Assembly: GCF_002891295.1 (NCBI RefSeq)
Contig: NZ_LGUI01000007.1
Coordinates: forward strand, 1 to 64,000
Source of the DNA: Streptomyces eurocidicus
GTDB lineage: Bacteria; Actinomycetota; Actinomycetes; Streptomycetales; Streptomycetaceae
Reading direction: 5' to 3'
DNA length: 64,000 nt
The notes under the pieces are model-generated. The model searched no databases, was not told the DNA's origin, and saw only the letters and a program-made list of their open reading frames with translations. Position 1 is the stretch's first letter. Each line of letters begins with the position of its first letter. Shown here piece by piece: positions 47,432-55,031 of the stretch. The translations under genes and the position numbers were made by a program.

Positions 47432-49869
47432 CCGAGGCGGCGGTGGCGCCCGTGCGCCGGATGGTGTGGCGGGCGGTGGCCCAGGCCGGGCTGCCGCCGG
47501 AGCCGTCCGCGCGGCTGCGCGGCGCCAGGATCGTGGTGCTCGGCGGCACCCCGGAGCTCGCCGGCCGGGTGGCCGGCGAGCTCCGGGCCGCGGGCGCGAC
47601 CGCCGTCGTGGCCGGGCACGGGGAGAAGGACGACGACGGCTCCTGGACGGTCGGCGGACGGGTGCCGGACGGCCTGGTGGACCTCACCACCGCCGAGCCG
47701 TTCGTCCCCGGCGGGCACCACGGCTACCGGGACGCCCTGCTGCGCTCGGTCGCCGCGCTCCGGGCCTGCTACCCGCACTGGTCCGCGACGGAGGACGCGG
47801 ACCGGGTCTTCTATGTCGCGGTCACCTACCTCGGCGGCCTCATGGGCTACGGCGACCCGGCCGGCGAGGCGCCCGCCCAGCCGCTCGGCGGCATCTGGGC
47901 GGGGCTCGCCAAGACGCTCCACCGGGAGCTCCCCAACTGCAACACCCGGGTCCTGGACGTGGCGCCGGAGGAGACCGGCGCGCTCCCGTCCCTGCTCGCC
48001 CGCGAGCTCTACCGGTGGGGCCTGTACGAGGTCGGCCACCGGGCGGGGCGGCGCTACAGCCTGCTCGCCCAGCGCGAGGAGCCCGGCCCCCGGACCGTCC
48101 GGCTCACCCCCGAGGACCTGGTGCTCGTCTCCGGCGGCGGCCGCGGCATCGGCTTCGAGTTCGCCAAGTCCCTGGCCGAGGAGTTCGGCTGCCGCGTCGT
48201 CGTCACCGGCCGGCAGCGGCTGCCCGAGGGCACCGAGCCCTGGGCGGGGCTGACCGACCAGGAGTTCAAGGGCTACGAGCGGGACCGCCTCGTCCACCGC
48301 GCGGCGGACGAGGGCCTCGCGGACGTACGGGCCGACCTCGCGCGCGTACGCTCGCTCCGGGACCTGGCCCGCAACATGGCCGAGGTGACCGGCGCCGGGC
48401 TCGACGTGGTCTACGAGCGCTGCGACTTCACCGCGCCCGGACAGGTCGCCGACCTCCTCGGCCGGCTCGGCCGGCCGCTCACCGGCGTGATCCACAACGC
48501 CGGGGTCGACACCCCGGTCCGGCTGCCCAAGAAGACCGACGAGGAGTTCCTGCGGACGGTCTCCACCAAGGTCGACTCCTTCGTCACCCTGTTCCAGCAG
48601 GTGCGCGGGCTGCCCCTGAAGTTCTTCTGCAACGTCGGCTCGCTCACCGGCCGGCTGGGCGGGATGACGGGCCAGCTCGACTACGGCGCGGCCAACGACG
48701 GCCTGGCCCGGCTCGGCCTGTGGGCCCGCCACCAGGTCCCCTTCCCGGTGACCACGCTCTGCTGGCCCACCTGGGACCGCGTCGGCATGATCGCCAACTT
48801 CGAGGCGACCCTGCGCTACATGACGGCCCTCGACGTCGACGAGGGCATCCGGTGCTGGCAGACCGAGCTGGTCACCGGCGCCTCCGGGGAGATCGGCTTC
48901 GTCGGGCCGCTCGGCCGGGCCCTCGGCCCGCTCCAGGCGCGCGGCTACCCCGCCGCCCCGGACCTGCCCGGCTTCGCCGAGCTGCTGCCGCGGATCTTCC
49001 ACCTGGGCGAGCCGCACACCCAGGTGCCCGGCCGCTCCCTCACGGCGACCGTGGCCCTCGACCGCTCGGTCTCCCCGGTCCTCGGGGACTTCCTCGTCGG
49101 CGGCGACGAGGCCGTGCCCGTCTCTCTGATGCTGGAGAACGCGGTACGGGCGGCGAGCTGGCTGGAGCCCGACGGGGGCCTCGCGCCCGGCCCGCTGTCC
49201 GTCGAGGACCTGGCCGTACGCGTCGGCGCCCTGCGGCTGGCCGGGCCCGGCTTCCTCGTCCGGCGCGAGACGGCGGGCCGCTACGAGGACGGCCGCTGGG
49301 TCGTCGACGTCCGCTACCGCGCGACCGGCGGCCCGGGCACCGGCGACGTACTGGCCCGGCTGCGGGTGGTCCACGACCCCGAGCGGGCCGAGGAGGCCGG
49401 ACCGGCGGTGGGGACGGCCGCCGCGGCGGCCGGGGACAGCCGCCATCTGGCCCCCGGGAACGGCCCGCTGCGCTGGCGGGGCCTGGTCCTGCCCCTCGCG
49501 CGCTGGTCCCGGGACGCCGTCGGCGGACACCTGGCCGAGCTCCGCGAGAGCGTCGCCGGCGACCTCTGGACGGCGCCCTCCGTACCGGCCTCCCGGCTCC
49601 CGTGGGCCGCCCTGGAGAACATCTGGCGGCACACCGCCCGGCACGCCCCGGCCGTGGACCTGCTGACCGTCGCCCGCCTGGACCTGGCCCGGGACGGCGA
49701 GGCGACCGCCGCCCGGGTGCGGCTCCACGGCGGCCCGGACGGCCGCGACTGGCGGGTCGCGGACGCGGCGGACGGCCGCACCCTGCTCCGGGTGACCGGC
49801 CTGGCCTGGGCGCCCGCGGACCGCGCCACCGAACACCTCACACAGTGCTGCACACAAGGAGAGTCATGA
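47428..49869 (+). CDS. Ketoreductase-dehydratase protein
   Basis: The protein is 813 aa, overlapping the P450 stop by four bases. Residues ~20-220 form a degenerate N-terminal Rossmann-like half (GARIVVLGGTPELAGRV), as in the structural subdomain of PUFA/PKS ketoreductases. The catalytic KR half (~230-520) has SGGGRGIGFEFAK, GVIHNAGVDTPV, FFCNVGSLTGRLGG and the active Tyr in LDYGAAND. The C-terminal ~270 residues have hotdog-like character (VALDRSVSPVLGDF..VPVSLMLENAV; Asp/His pattern weaker), suggesting a DH or a structural hotdog. It provides a second KR-DH set to that in the synthase, perhaps acting on other chain lengths or after cleavage. It overlaps the next gene by four bases. Confidence 0.8.
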   Translation: MTEAAVAPVRRMVWRAVAQAGLPPEPSARLRGARIVVLGGTPELAGRVAGELRAAGATAVVAGHGEKDDDGSWTVGGRVPDGLVDLTTAEPFVPGGHHGYRDALLRSVAALRACYPHWSATEDADRVFYVAVTYLGGLMGYGDPAGEAPAQPLGGIWAGLAKTLHRELPNCNTRVLDVAPEETGALPSLLARELYRWGLYEVGHRAGRRYSLLAQREEPGPRTVRLTPEDLVLVSGGGRGIGFEFAKSLAEEFGCRVVVTGRQRLPEGTEPWAGLTDQEFKGYERDRLVHRAADEGLADVRADLARVRSLRDLARNMAEVTGAGLDVVYERCDFTAPGQVADLLGRLGRPLTGVIHNAGVDTPVRLPKKTDEEFLRTVSTKVDSFVTLFQQVRGLPLKFFCNVGSLTGRLGGMTGQLDYGAANDGLARLGLWARHQVPFPVTTLCWPTWDRVGMIANFEATLRYMTALDVDEGIRCWQTELVTGASGEIGFVGPLGRALGPLQARGYPAAPDLPGFAELLPRIFHLGEPHTQVPGRSLTATVALDRSVSPVLGDFLVGGDEAVPVSLMLENAVRAASWLEPDGGLAPGPLSVEDLAVRVGALRLAGPGFLVRRETAGRYEDGRWVVDVRYRATGGPGTGDVLARLRVVHDPERAEEAGPAVGTAAAAAGDSRHLAPGNGPLRWRGLVLPLARWSRDAVGGHLAELRESVAGDLWTAPSVPASRLPWAALENIWRHTARHAPAVDLLTVARLDLARDGEATAARVRLHGGPDGRDWRVADAADGRTLLRVTGLAWAPADRATEHLTQCCTQGES

Positions 49870-51365
49870 GCCCCGAGACCAGCTCGGATCTGCCGGTCCT
49901 TCCGCAGAGGATGACCATCCCGGCCGGTCCCGCGCCGCTGCCCAAGGAGTTCCCCGGCTACCGGAGCCTGGACCAGGAGGTCAGCGTCGACCGGCTGCCG
50001 ATCACCGGGCGCATCCCGGAGTGGCTGACCGGCACCCTGATCCGCAACGGCCCCGCCAAGTTCGAACTCGGCGACTACCGCCTCACGCACTGGTTCAACG
50101 GGCTCGGCATGCTCCACTCGTACTCCTTTTCCAACGGCCAGGTCTCGTACGTCAACCGGCACCTGCGCACCAAGGCGTACGACCTGTGGATGGACAAGGG
50201 CGAGTTCCACGGCAAGCAGTACGGCCTGGAGCTCGACCCCTGCCAGAAGCTGTTCGGCCGCCACATGTCCGCGTACTCGCCCAACATCAGCGACAACCCC
50301 AGCGTCAACCTGATGAAGGTCGCGGAGAAGTTCTACGCGATCAACGAGTCGCCGATGTGGATGGAGTTCGACCCGCTGAAGCTGGAGGCGCACGGGGAGC
50401 ACACCTTCAAGGACCAGTTCCTCGGTGAGGTCTCCACCCCGCACCCGCACTTCGACTTCCACAAGCGCGCGGTCATCAACTACACGACGAAGATGACGGA
50501 CGGGAACGCCTACCAGGTGTTCTACATCCCCGAGAACGAGGCCGTGCAGAAGCCGCTGGCCGTCGTCGACATCGACGACCCGTGCTACATGCACAGCTTC
50601 GCGGTGACCGAGAACTATGTGATCCTCGTCGAGTTCCCCGTCGTCCTCGACACGGAGAAGTTCCGCGACCCGGGCTACCCCTTCGTCGCCTGTATGAGCT
50701 GGCAGCCCGAGAGGCCCGCCCGCTTCCTGGTCGTCGACAAGCGCGAGGGCAAGGTCACCCGCACCTTCGAGAGCGAGGCGTTCTTCGCCTTCCACCACGT
50801 CAACGCCGCCGAGATCGGCAACGACATCGTCGTGGACATCGCCGCCACCCACACCCCCTACGAGTCCGTGCTCGGCCTGCCGCCCACCGAGGGCCAGTTC
50901 GACCTGGACGCCTACGGGTACGCGCTGCGCCGCTACACCCTGCCGATGGCCGGGTCGAGCGACACGGTCGGCTGGGAGCACCTCTCCCCGCGCGGCATCG
51001 AGATGCCGACGATCAACTACCGGGGCAACAACGGCCGGACGTACCGCTACGCCTACGGCATCAGCTCTTCGCCCAAGAGCCTGATGGCGATGAACCGGCT
51101 CTCCAAGATCGACATCGTCGACGGCTCGTACAAGACCTGGTACGAGCGGGGCTGCTTCCCCAGCGAGGGGGTCTTCGTCCAGCGTCCCGGGGCCACCGGG
51201 GAGGACGACGGCGTCCTGCTGTCGGGCGTGCTCGACGCCAAGACCGGCAAGTCCTTCATGCTCGTGCTGGACGCCCGGTCGTTCGAGGAGCTGGGGCGCG
51301 CCCATGTGCCGCACCACATCCCCAACGACTTCCACGGGCAGTTCCACGCCGGCCTGGTGCGCTGA
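49866..51365 (+). CDS. Carotenoid-oxygenase (RPE65/BCO/CCD) family enzyme
   Basis: The protein is 499 aa, ATG 49866, overlapping the KR-DH stop. The family seven-bladed propeller is supported by GTLIRNGPAKFELGDYRLTHWFNGLGMLHSY, ELDPCQKLFG, and the four iron-ligand histidine contexts: TPHPHFDFH (~193), CYMHSFAVTENY, FFAFHHVNAAE and the C-terminal HGQFHAGL. Conserved Glu partners are also visible (VEFPVV; NAAEIGND). These enzymes are non-heme Fe(II) oxygenases that cleave conjugated C=C bonds to aldehydes or ketones. It sits as the last gene of a synthase operon with no carotenoid genes in view, so the substrate is more likely the synthase product than a carotenoid. Confidence 0.9.
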   Translation: MSPETSSDLPVLPQRMTIPAGPAPLPKEFPGYRSLDQEVSVDRLPITGRIPEWLTGTLIRNGPAKFELGDYRLTHWFNGLGMLHSYSFSNGQVSYVNRHLRTKAYDLWMDKGEFHGKQYGLELDPCQKLFGRHMSAYSPNISDNPSVNLMKVAEKFYAINESPMWMEFDPLKLEAHGEHTFKDQFLGEVSTPHPHFDFHKRAVINYTTKMTDGNAYQVFYIPENEAVQKPLAVVDIDDPCYMHSFAVTENYVILVEFPVVLDTEKFRDPGYPFVACMSWQPERPARFLVVDKREGKVTRTFESEAFFAFHHVNAAEIGNDIVVDIAATHTPYESVLGLPPTEGQFDLDAYGYALRRYTLPMAGSSDTVGWEHLSPRGIEMPTINYRGNNGRTYRYAYGISSSPKSLMAMNRLSKIDIVDGSYKTWYERGCFPSEGVFVQRPGATGEDDGVLLSGVLDAKTGKSFMLVLDARSFEELGRAHVPHHIPNDFHGQFHAGLVR

Positions 51366-51464
51366 CAGCGGCCCGGACGAGCCCGGACGAGGCCCGGACG
51401 AGTGGGGTCGGGGAGCGTGGCACGGCCACTGCCCGCGCGGGGCAGCGGCCGGCGGCGGGCCGGG

Positions 51465-52217
51465 TCAGCCGGCCCACGCCTGGCGGAGGTACTTCATCGT
51501 GCCGAGGCCGATGCCGCCGTCCGCGTAGAGGACCTGGCCCGTGATGTAGCGGGCCTCGTCCGAGGCGAGGAACGCGATCACCCCGGAGATGTCCTGGGGG
51601 CGGCCGATGCGGCCGAGCGGGATATGGCTGCCACGCCGCTCCCGCTCCTCCCGCGTCGGCCCGTACATGTCCCCGGCCCCCTCGGTCTGGATCATTCCGG
51701 GGCCGACCGCGTTCACCCGTATTCCGAGTTCCGCGTATTCCACGGCGGCCTGCCGGGTGAGGGCGTTGACGGCCGCCTTCGCCGCGGGATAGATGCCGGA
51801 CTCGGCGCGGGTGGTCTCGGCGAGAAAGGACGTGAGATTGATGACCGAGCCGCCGCCGCTGCGGGCCATGACCGGGGTCAGGGTCTGCAGGCACAACAGG
51901 CTGCCGAGCACATTGATGTCCATGACCCGCCGATAGCGCTCGACGGTCGTCTCGGCGAGCGGGATGAATTCCCAGACGCCCGCGTTGTTGACCAGGACAT
52001 CCAGCCGGTCGAGGCCGTCGGCCAGCTCCTGCACGGCCTCCGGGTCGGTCACATCGCACCGGACGGCCCGGCCGCCGGTCAGCTCGGCGACCTCGGCGAC
52101 GGCCTCGTCCCGGTCCGCGGCGACCACGGAAAAGCCTTCCGCGGCCAGCCGGATCGCGGTCTCCCGGCCGATTCCATGGGCCGCGCCGGTGACGACGGAA
52201 ACGGGTTTCCCGGTCAT
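51465..52217 (-). CDS. Short-chain dehydrogenase/reductase (FabG-like)
   Basis: The protein is 250 aa from ATG 52217 with AGGAGA upstream on the minus strand. It is a classical SDR: TGAAHGIGRE (NAD(P) loop), NNAGVWEF, SINLTSF-type catalytic Ser, and YPAAK with Tyr/Lys. ADRDEAV after the second strand, with an acidic Asp, suggests an NAD(H) preference. It is divergent from the aldehyde dehydrogenase and convergent with the main operon. It could oxidise a hydroxyl of the pathway product or interconvert alcohol and aldehyde. Substrate is not predictable. Confidence 0.88.
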   Translation of the reverse strand: MTGKPVSVVTGAAHGIGRETAIRLAAEGFSVVAADRDEAVAEVAELTGGRAVRCDVTDPEAVQELADGLDRLDVLVNNAGVWEFIPLAETTVERYRRVMDINVLGSLLCLQTLTPVMARSGGGSVINLTSFLAETTRAESGIYPAAKAAVNALTRQAAVEYAELGIRVNAVGPGMIQTEGAGDMYGPTREERERRGSHIPLGRIGRPQDISGVIAFLASDEARYITGQVLYADGGIGLGTMKYLRQAWAG

Positions 52218-52300
52218 GGGATTCTCCTTTTCTCGATAGGTGAAGGGGCGGCGCCCGCCGCACCGTTGACAACATAGCGAAGGTAATTGCCGTTGAAAAG

Positions 52301-52320
52301 CCCGTATTTGCTGGTACGGG
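52301..52320. promoter_or_regulatory. Inverted repeat between divergent SDR and ALDH genes
   Basis: CCCGTA (52301-52306) and TACGGG (52315-52320) are perfect arms separated by 8 bases in an AT-richer divergent promoter region. It is a candidate operator. Confidence 0.4.
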
Positions 52321-52390
52321 ACTCGACGGCCGCCAGGATTTCAAATTATTGGGCCGGACCCGAAACCGGTGCCATGGGAGGTATTTCGCG

Positions 52391-53854
52391 ATGACGAACA
52401 GCCCGGAAGAGCGCAGGATGCTGATCGGCGGCCAGTGGGTCGAGGCCGCGGACGGCGCGACCTTCGAGACCGTGGACCCGGCCACCGAGAAGGTGCTGGC
52501 CACCGTGCCCTGGGCCCGGGGCGCCGACGTCGACCGCGCGGTGCGCGCGGCCCGCGAGGCGTTCGAGCCCGGCTCGGCGTGGCGCAAGATGCCGCCGTCG
52601 GCGCGCGGCCGGATCATCCACAAGATCGGTGACCTGATCCTGGAGCACCGCGACGAGCTGGCCCTGCTGGAGTCGAAGGACAACGGCAAGCCCGTGTCCT
52701 TCGCCGGCTTCGCCGACGTCCCGATGGCCGCGGACACCTTCCACTACATGTCCGGCTGGGCGACGAAGATCGAGGGGAACACCATCCCCATGTCGTCCGC
52801 GTCGCCGGGCCGCTTCCTCTCCTTCACCCAGCGCGAGCCGCTCGGCGTCGTCGCCCAGATCGTGCCCTGGAACTACCCCCTGCTGATGGCCGCCTGGAAG
52901 CTGGCCCCGGCGCTGGCGGCCGGCTGCACCATCGTCCTCAAGCCCGCCGAGCAGACCCCGCTCACCGCGCTGCGCCTCGGCGAGCTGATCCAGGAGGCGG
53001 GCGTCCCGGACGGTGTCGTCAACATCATCACCGGTGACGGCTCGACCGGCGCCGCGCTGGTCGCCCACCCGGATGTGAACAAGGTGGCGTTCACGGGCTC
53101 GACCGAGGTCGGCAAGGAGATCATCCGGGCCTCGGCCGACAATGTGAAGAAGGTGACGCTGGAGCTGGGCGGCAAGTCCCCCAACGTCGTCTACGCCGAC
53201 GCCGACCTGGAGAAGGCGATCGCCAAGTCCGCCGAGGCGATCTTCTTCAACCAGGGCGAGACCTGCTTCGCCGGCTCGCGCCTCTATGTGGAGCGCTCGG
53301 TGCACGACGAGGTGGTGGCCGGGCTCAAGGCCGCCGCCGAGCAGATCACCGTGGGGGCCGGCACCGAGCCGACCACCGTGATGGGCCCGCTGGTCTCCGC
53401 CGAGCACTTCGACCGCGTCATGGAGTACGTCGAGTCCGGTGTGGCGGAGGGCGCGACCCTGTGCACGGGTGGCCGGCGCGTCGGTGACAAGGGCTATTTC
53501 ATGGCCCCGACCATCTTCACGGACACCAAGCCGCACATGCGGATCGTCGCCGAGGAGATCTTCGGCCCGGTGCTGGTCGTGCTGCCCTTCGACAGCCTCG
53601 ACGAGATCGTCGCCATCGAGAAGGACAACCCGTACGGGCTGGCGGCCGGCGTGTTCACCCGCGACATCGACAAGGCGTTCCACACCGCCTCGGCGATGCA
53701 GGCGGGCACGGTGTTCGTGAACACCTGGAACACCGTGGACGCGGCGCTGCCCTTCGGCGGCTACAAGCAGTCCGGCTGGGGCCGGGAGCTGGGCCACGCG
53801 GTGCTGGAGAACTACCTGGAGACCAAGAGCATCATCGCCGAGCTCGGCCGCTGA
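52391..53854 (+). CDS. Aldehyde dehydrogenase
   Basis: The protein is 487 aa from ATG 52391 with GGGAGG upstream. It is an NAD-dependent ALDH of the betaine/phenylacetaldehyde-like group: WNYPLLMAAWKLAPALAAG, FTGSTEVGKEI, general base Glu258 in LELGGKSP, nucleophile Cys292 in NQGETCFAGSR, and EEIFGPVL. It should oxidise an aldehyde to a carboxylic acid. Placed next to a carotenoid-oxygenase-like gene, it is the obvious partner for an aldehyde made by oxidative C=C cleavage. A terminator follows. Confidence 0.92.
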   Translation: MTNSPEERRMLIGGQWVEAADGATFETVDPATEKVLATVPWARGADVDRAVRAAREAFEPGSAWRKMPPSARGRIIHKIGDLILEHRDELALLESKDNGKPVSFAGFADVPMAADTFHYMSGWATKIEGNTIPMSSASPGRFLSFTQREPLGVVAQIVPWNYPLLMAAWKLAPALAAGCTIVLKPAEQTPLTALRLGELIQEAGVPDGVVNIITGDGSTGAALVAHPDVNKVAFTGSTEVGKEIIRASADNVKKVTLELGGKSPNVVYADADLEKAIAKSAEAIFFNQGETCFAGSRLYVERSVHDEVVAGLKAAAEQITVGAGTEPTTVMGPLVSAEHFDRVMEYVESGVAEGATLCTGGRRVGDKGYFMAPTIFTDTKPHMRIVAEEIFGPVLVVLPFDSLDEIVAIEKDNPYGLAAGVFTRDIDKAFHTASAMQAGTVFVNTWNTVDAALPFGGYKQSGWGRELGHAVLENYLETKSIIAELGR

Positions 53855-53894
53855 GGCTCCGGGGAGCCGCTCCGGGCGGCTCTCCCGGGAGACA

Positions 53895-53933
53895 CGGCGG
53901 CGGCGGGTGACCGGTCCGGTCACCCGCCGCCGT
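53895..53933. terminator. Bidirectional terminator, ALDH / LLM oxidoreductase
   Basis: A 17-bp perfect inverted repeat (53898-53914 and 53916-53932), GC-rich, lies between convergent stop codons. Confidence 0.8.
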
Positions 53934-53948
53934 ACGCGTGCGCGGGGC

Positions 53949-54980
53949 TCAGTCCATGAGCTCGGCGATCGTGCGCAGGACGCGCGGGTCCTCGTCCCGG
54001 ACGAGCATGGTGGTGACCACCGTCTCGTCCCACGCGGCCAGATCGTCACGGATCTTGTCCTTGCCGCCGACGAGGGCCACGTCCTGCACCAGGGCGGCCG
54101 GGACCGCCGCGACGGCGTCCTTCTTGTGCCCGGCCAGATAGAGGTTCTGGATCTTCTCGACGTCGGCCTCGTAGCCCATCCGGGCCACCACGTCGGCGTG
54201 GAAGTTGGCGCCCTTGGCGCCCATGCCGCCGACGTACAGGGCGATCAGCGGGCGGAGCTTGTCGATGCCCCGCTCCAGGTCGTCGTCGAGCACGATGGGC
54301 GCGCTGACGAGGACCTCGAAGTCCGCCGCCGGGGAGCGCTCGCCGGACCGCTTCCGGAAGCCCTCCGCCAGCCGCTCCCGGTAGTAGGCGTCGCTGCGCG
54401 GCGAGAAGAAGAACGGCAGCCAGCCGTCGGCGATCTCCCCGGCCAGCGCCACGTTCTTCGGCCCCTCGGCCGCCAGCAGGATCGGGATCTCGCGGCGCAG
54501 CGGGTGCAGCGTCGACTTCAGCGGCTTGCCCAGGCCCGTACCGCCCGGGAACGGCAGCCGGTAGTGCTCGCCGGCGTACTCCACCGGGCGCTCCCGCGCG
54601 ATGACGGCGCGGACGATGTCGACGTACTCCCGGGTCCGGGCCAGCGGCTTGGGGTACGGCAGGCCGTACCAGCCCTCCACCACCTGGGGGCCGGAGGCGC
54701 CGAGGCCGAGGACGAACCGGCCGCCGGAGAGGTGGTCGAGGGTGAGCGCCGTCATGGCGGTCGCGGTGGGGGTGCGCGCGGACATCTGCATGATGCCGGT
54801 GCCGAGCCGCAGCCGCTCGGTCCGCGCCCCCCACCAGGCCAGCGGTGCCACGGCGTCCGAGCCGTACGCCTCGGCGGTCCACAGCGAGTCGAATCCGAGC
54901 CGCTCGGCCTCCGCGACGAGACCCTCCACGCCCGTGGGGGGCTTCGCGGACCAGTAGCCGGAGTGGTACCCGAACTTCAT
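53949..54980 (-). CDS. LLM-class F420-dependent oxidoreductase
   Basis: The protein is 343 aa from ATG 54980. It has a luciferase-like TIM barrel: MKFGYHSGYW start, AERLGFDSLWTAEAYGSDAVAPL, the RTERLRLGTGIMQMSARTPTATAMTALTLDHLSGGRFVLGLGASGPQVVEGWYG block, and PILLAAEGPKNVALAGEIADGWL. These segments are typical of the F420-using LLM group. The reaction could be reduction or oxidation of an alkene or imine. It lies downstream of the carboxylase subunit gene (51-base gap), probably in one operon. Confidence 0.88.
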   Translation of the reverse strand: MKFGYHSGYWSAKPPTGVEGLVAEAERLGFDSLWTAEAYGSDAVAPLAWWGARTERLRLGTGIMQMSARTPTATAMTALTLDHLSGGRFVLGLGASGPQVVEGWYGLPYPKPLARTREYVDIVRAVIARERPVEYAGEHYRLPFPGGTGLGKPLKSTLHPLRREIPILLAAEGPKNVALAGEIADGWLPFFFSPRSDAYYRERLAEGFRKRSGERSPAADFEVLVSAPIVLDDDLERGIDKLRPLIALYVGGMGAKGANFHADVVARMGYEADVEKIQNLYLAGHKKDAVAAVPAALVQDVALVGGKDKIRDDLAAWDETVVTTMLVRDEDPRVLRTIAELMD

Positions 54981-55031
54981 GGAGTCTCCTGACGGTGCTT
55001 CATCGGGGGCGGCGGGACGGTGGGGCGGTGC

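Noticed and set aside
47466..49865. Long plus-strand frame upstream of, and in phase with, the carotenoid oxygenase
   Set aside because: The upstream part is an out-of-frame shadow of the KR-DH gene. The oxygenase starts at ATG 49866, overlapping the KR-DH stop.
49866..51365. A carotenoid biosynthesis locus
   Set aside because: No phytoene synthase, desaturase or cyclase gene is in the window, and the oxygenase is coupled to fatty-acid/polyketide-type genes.
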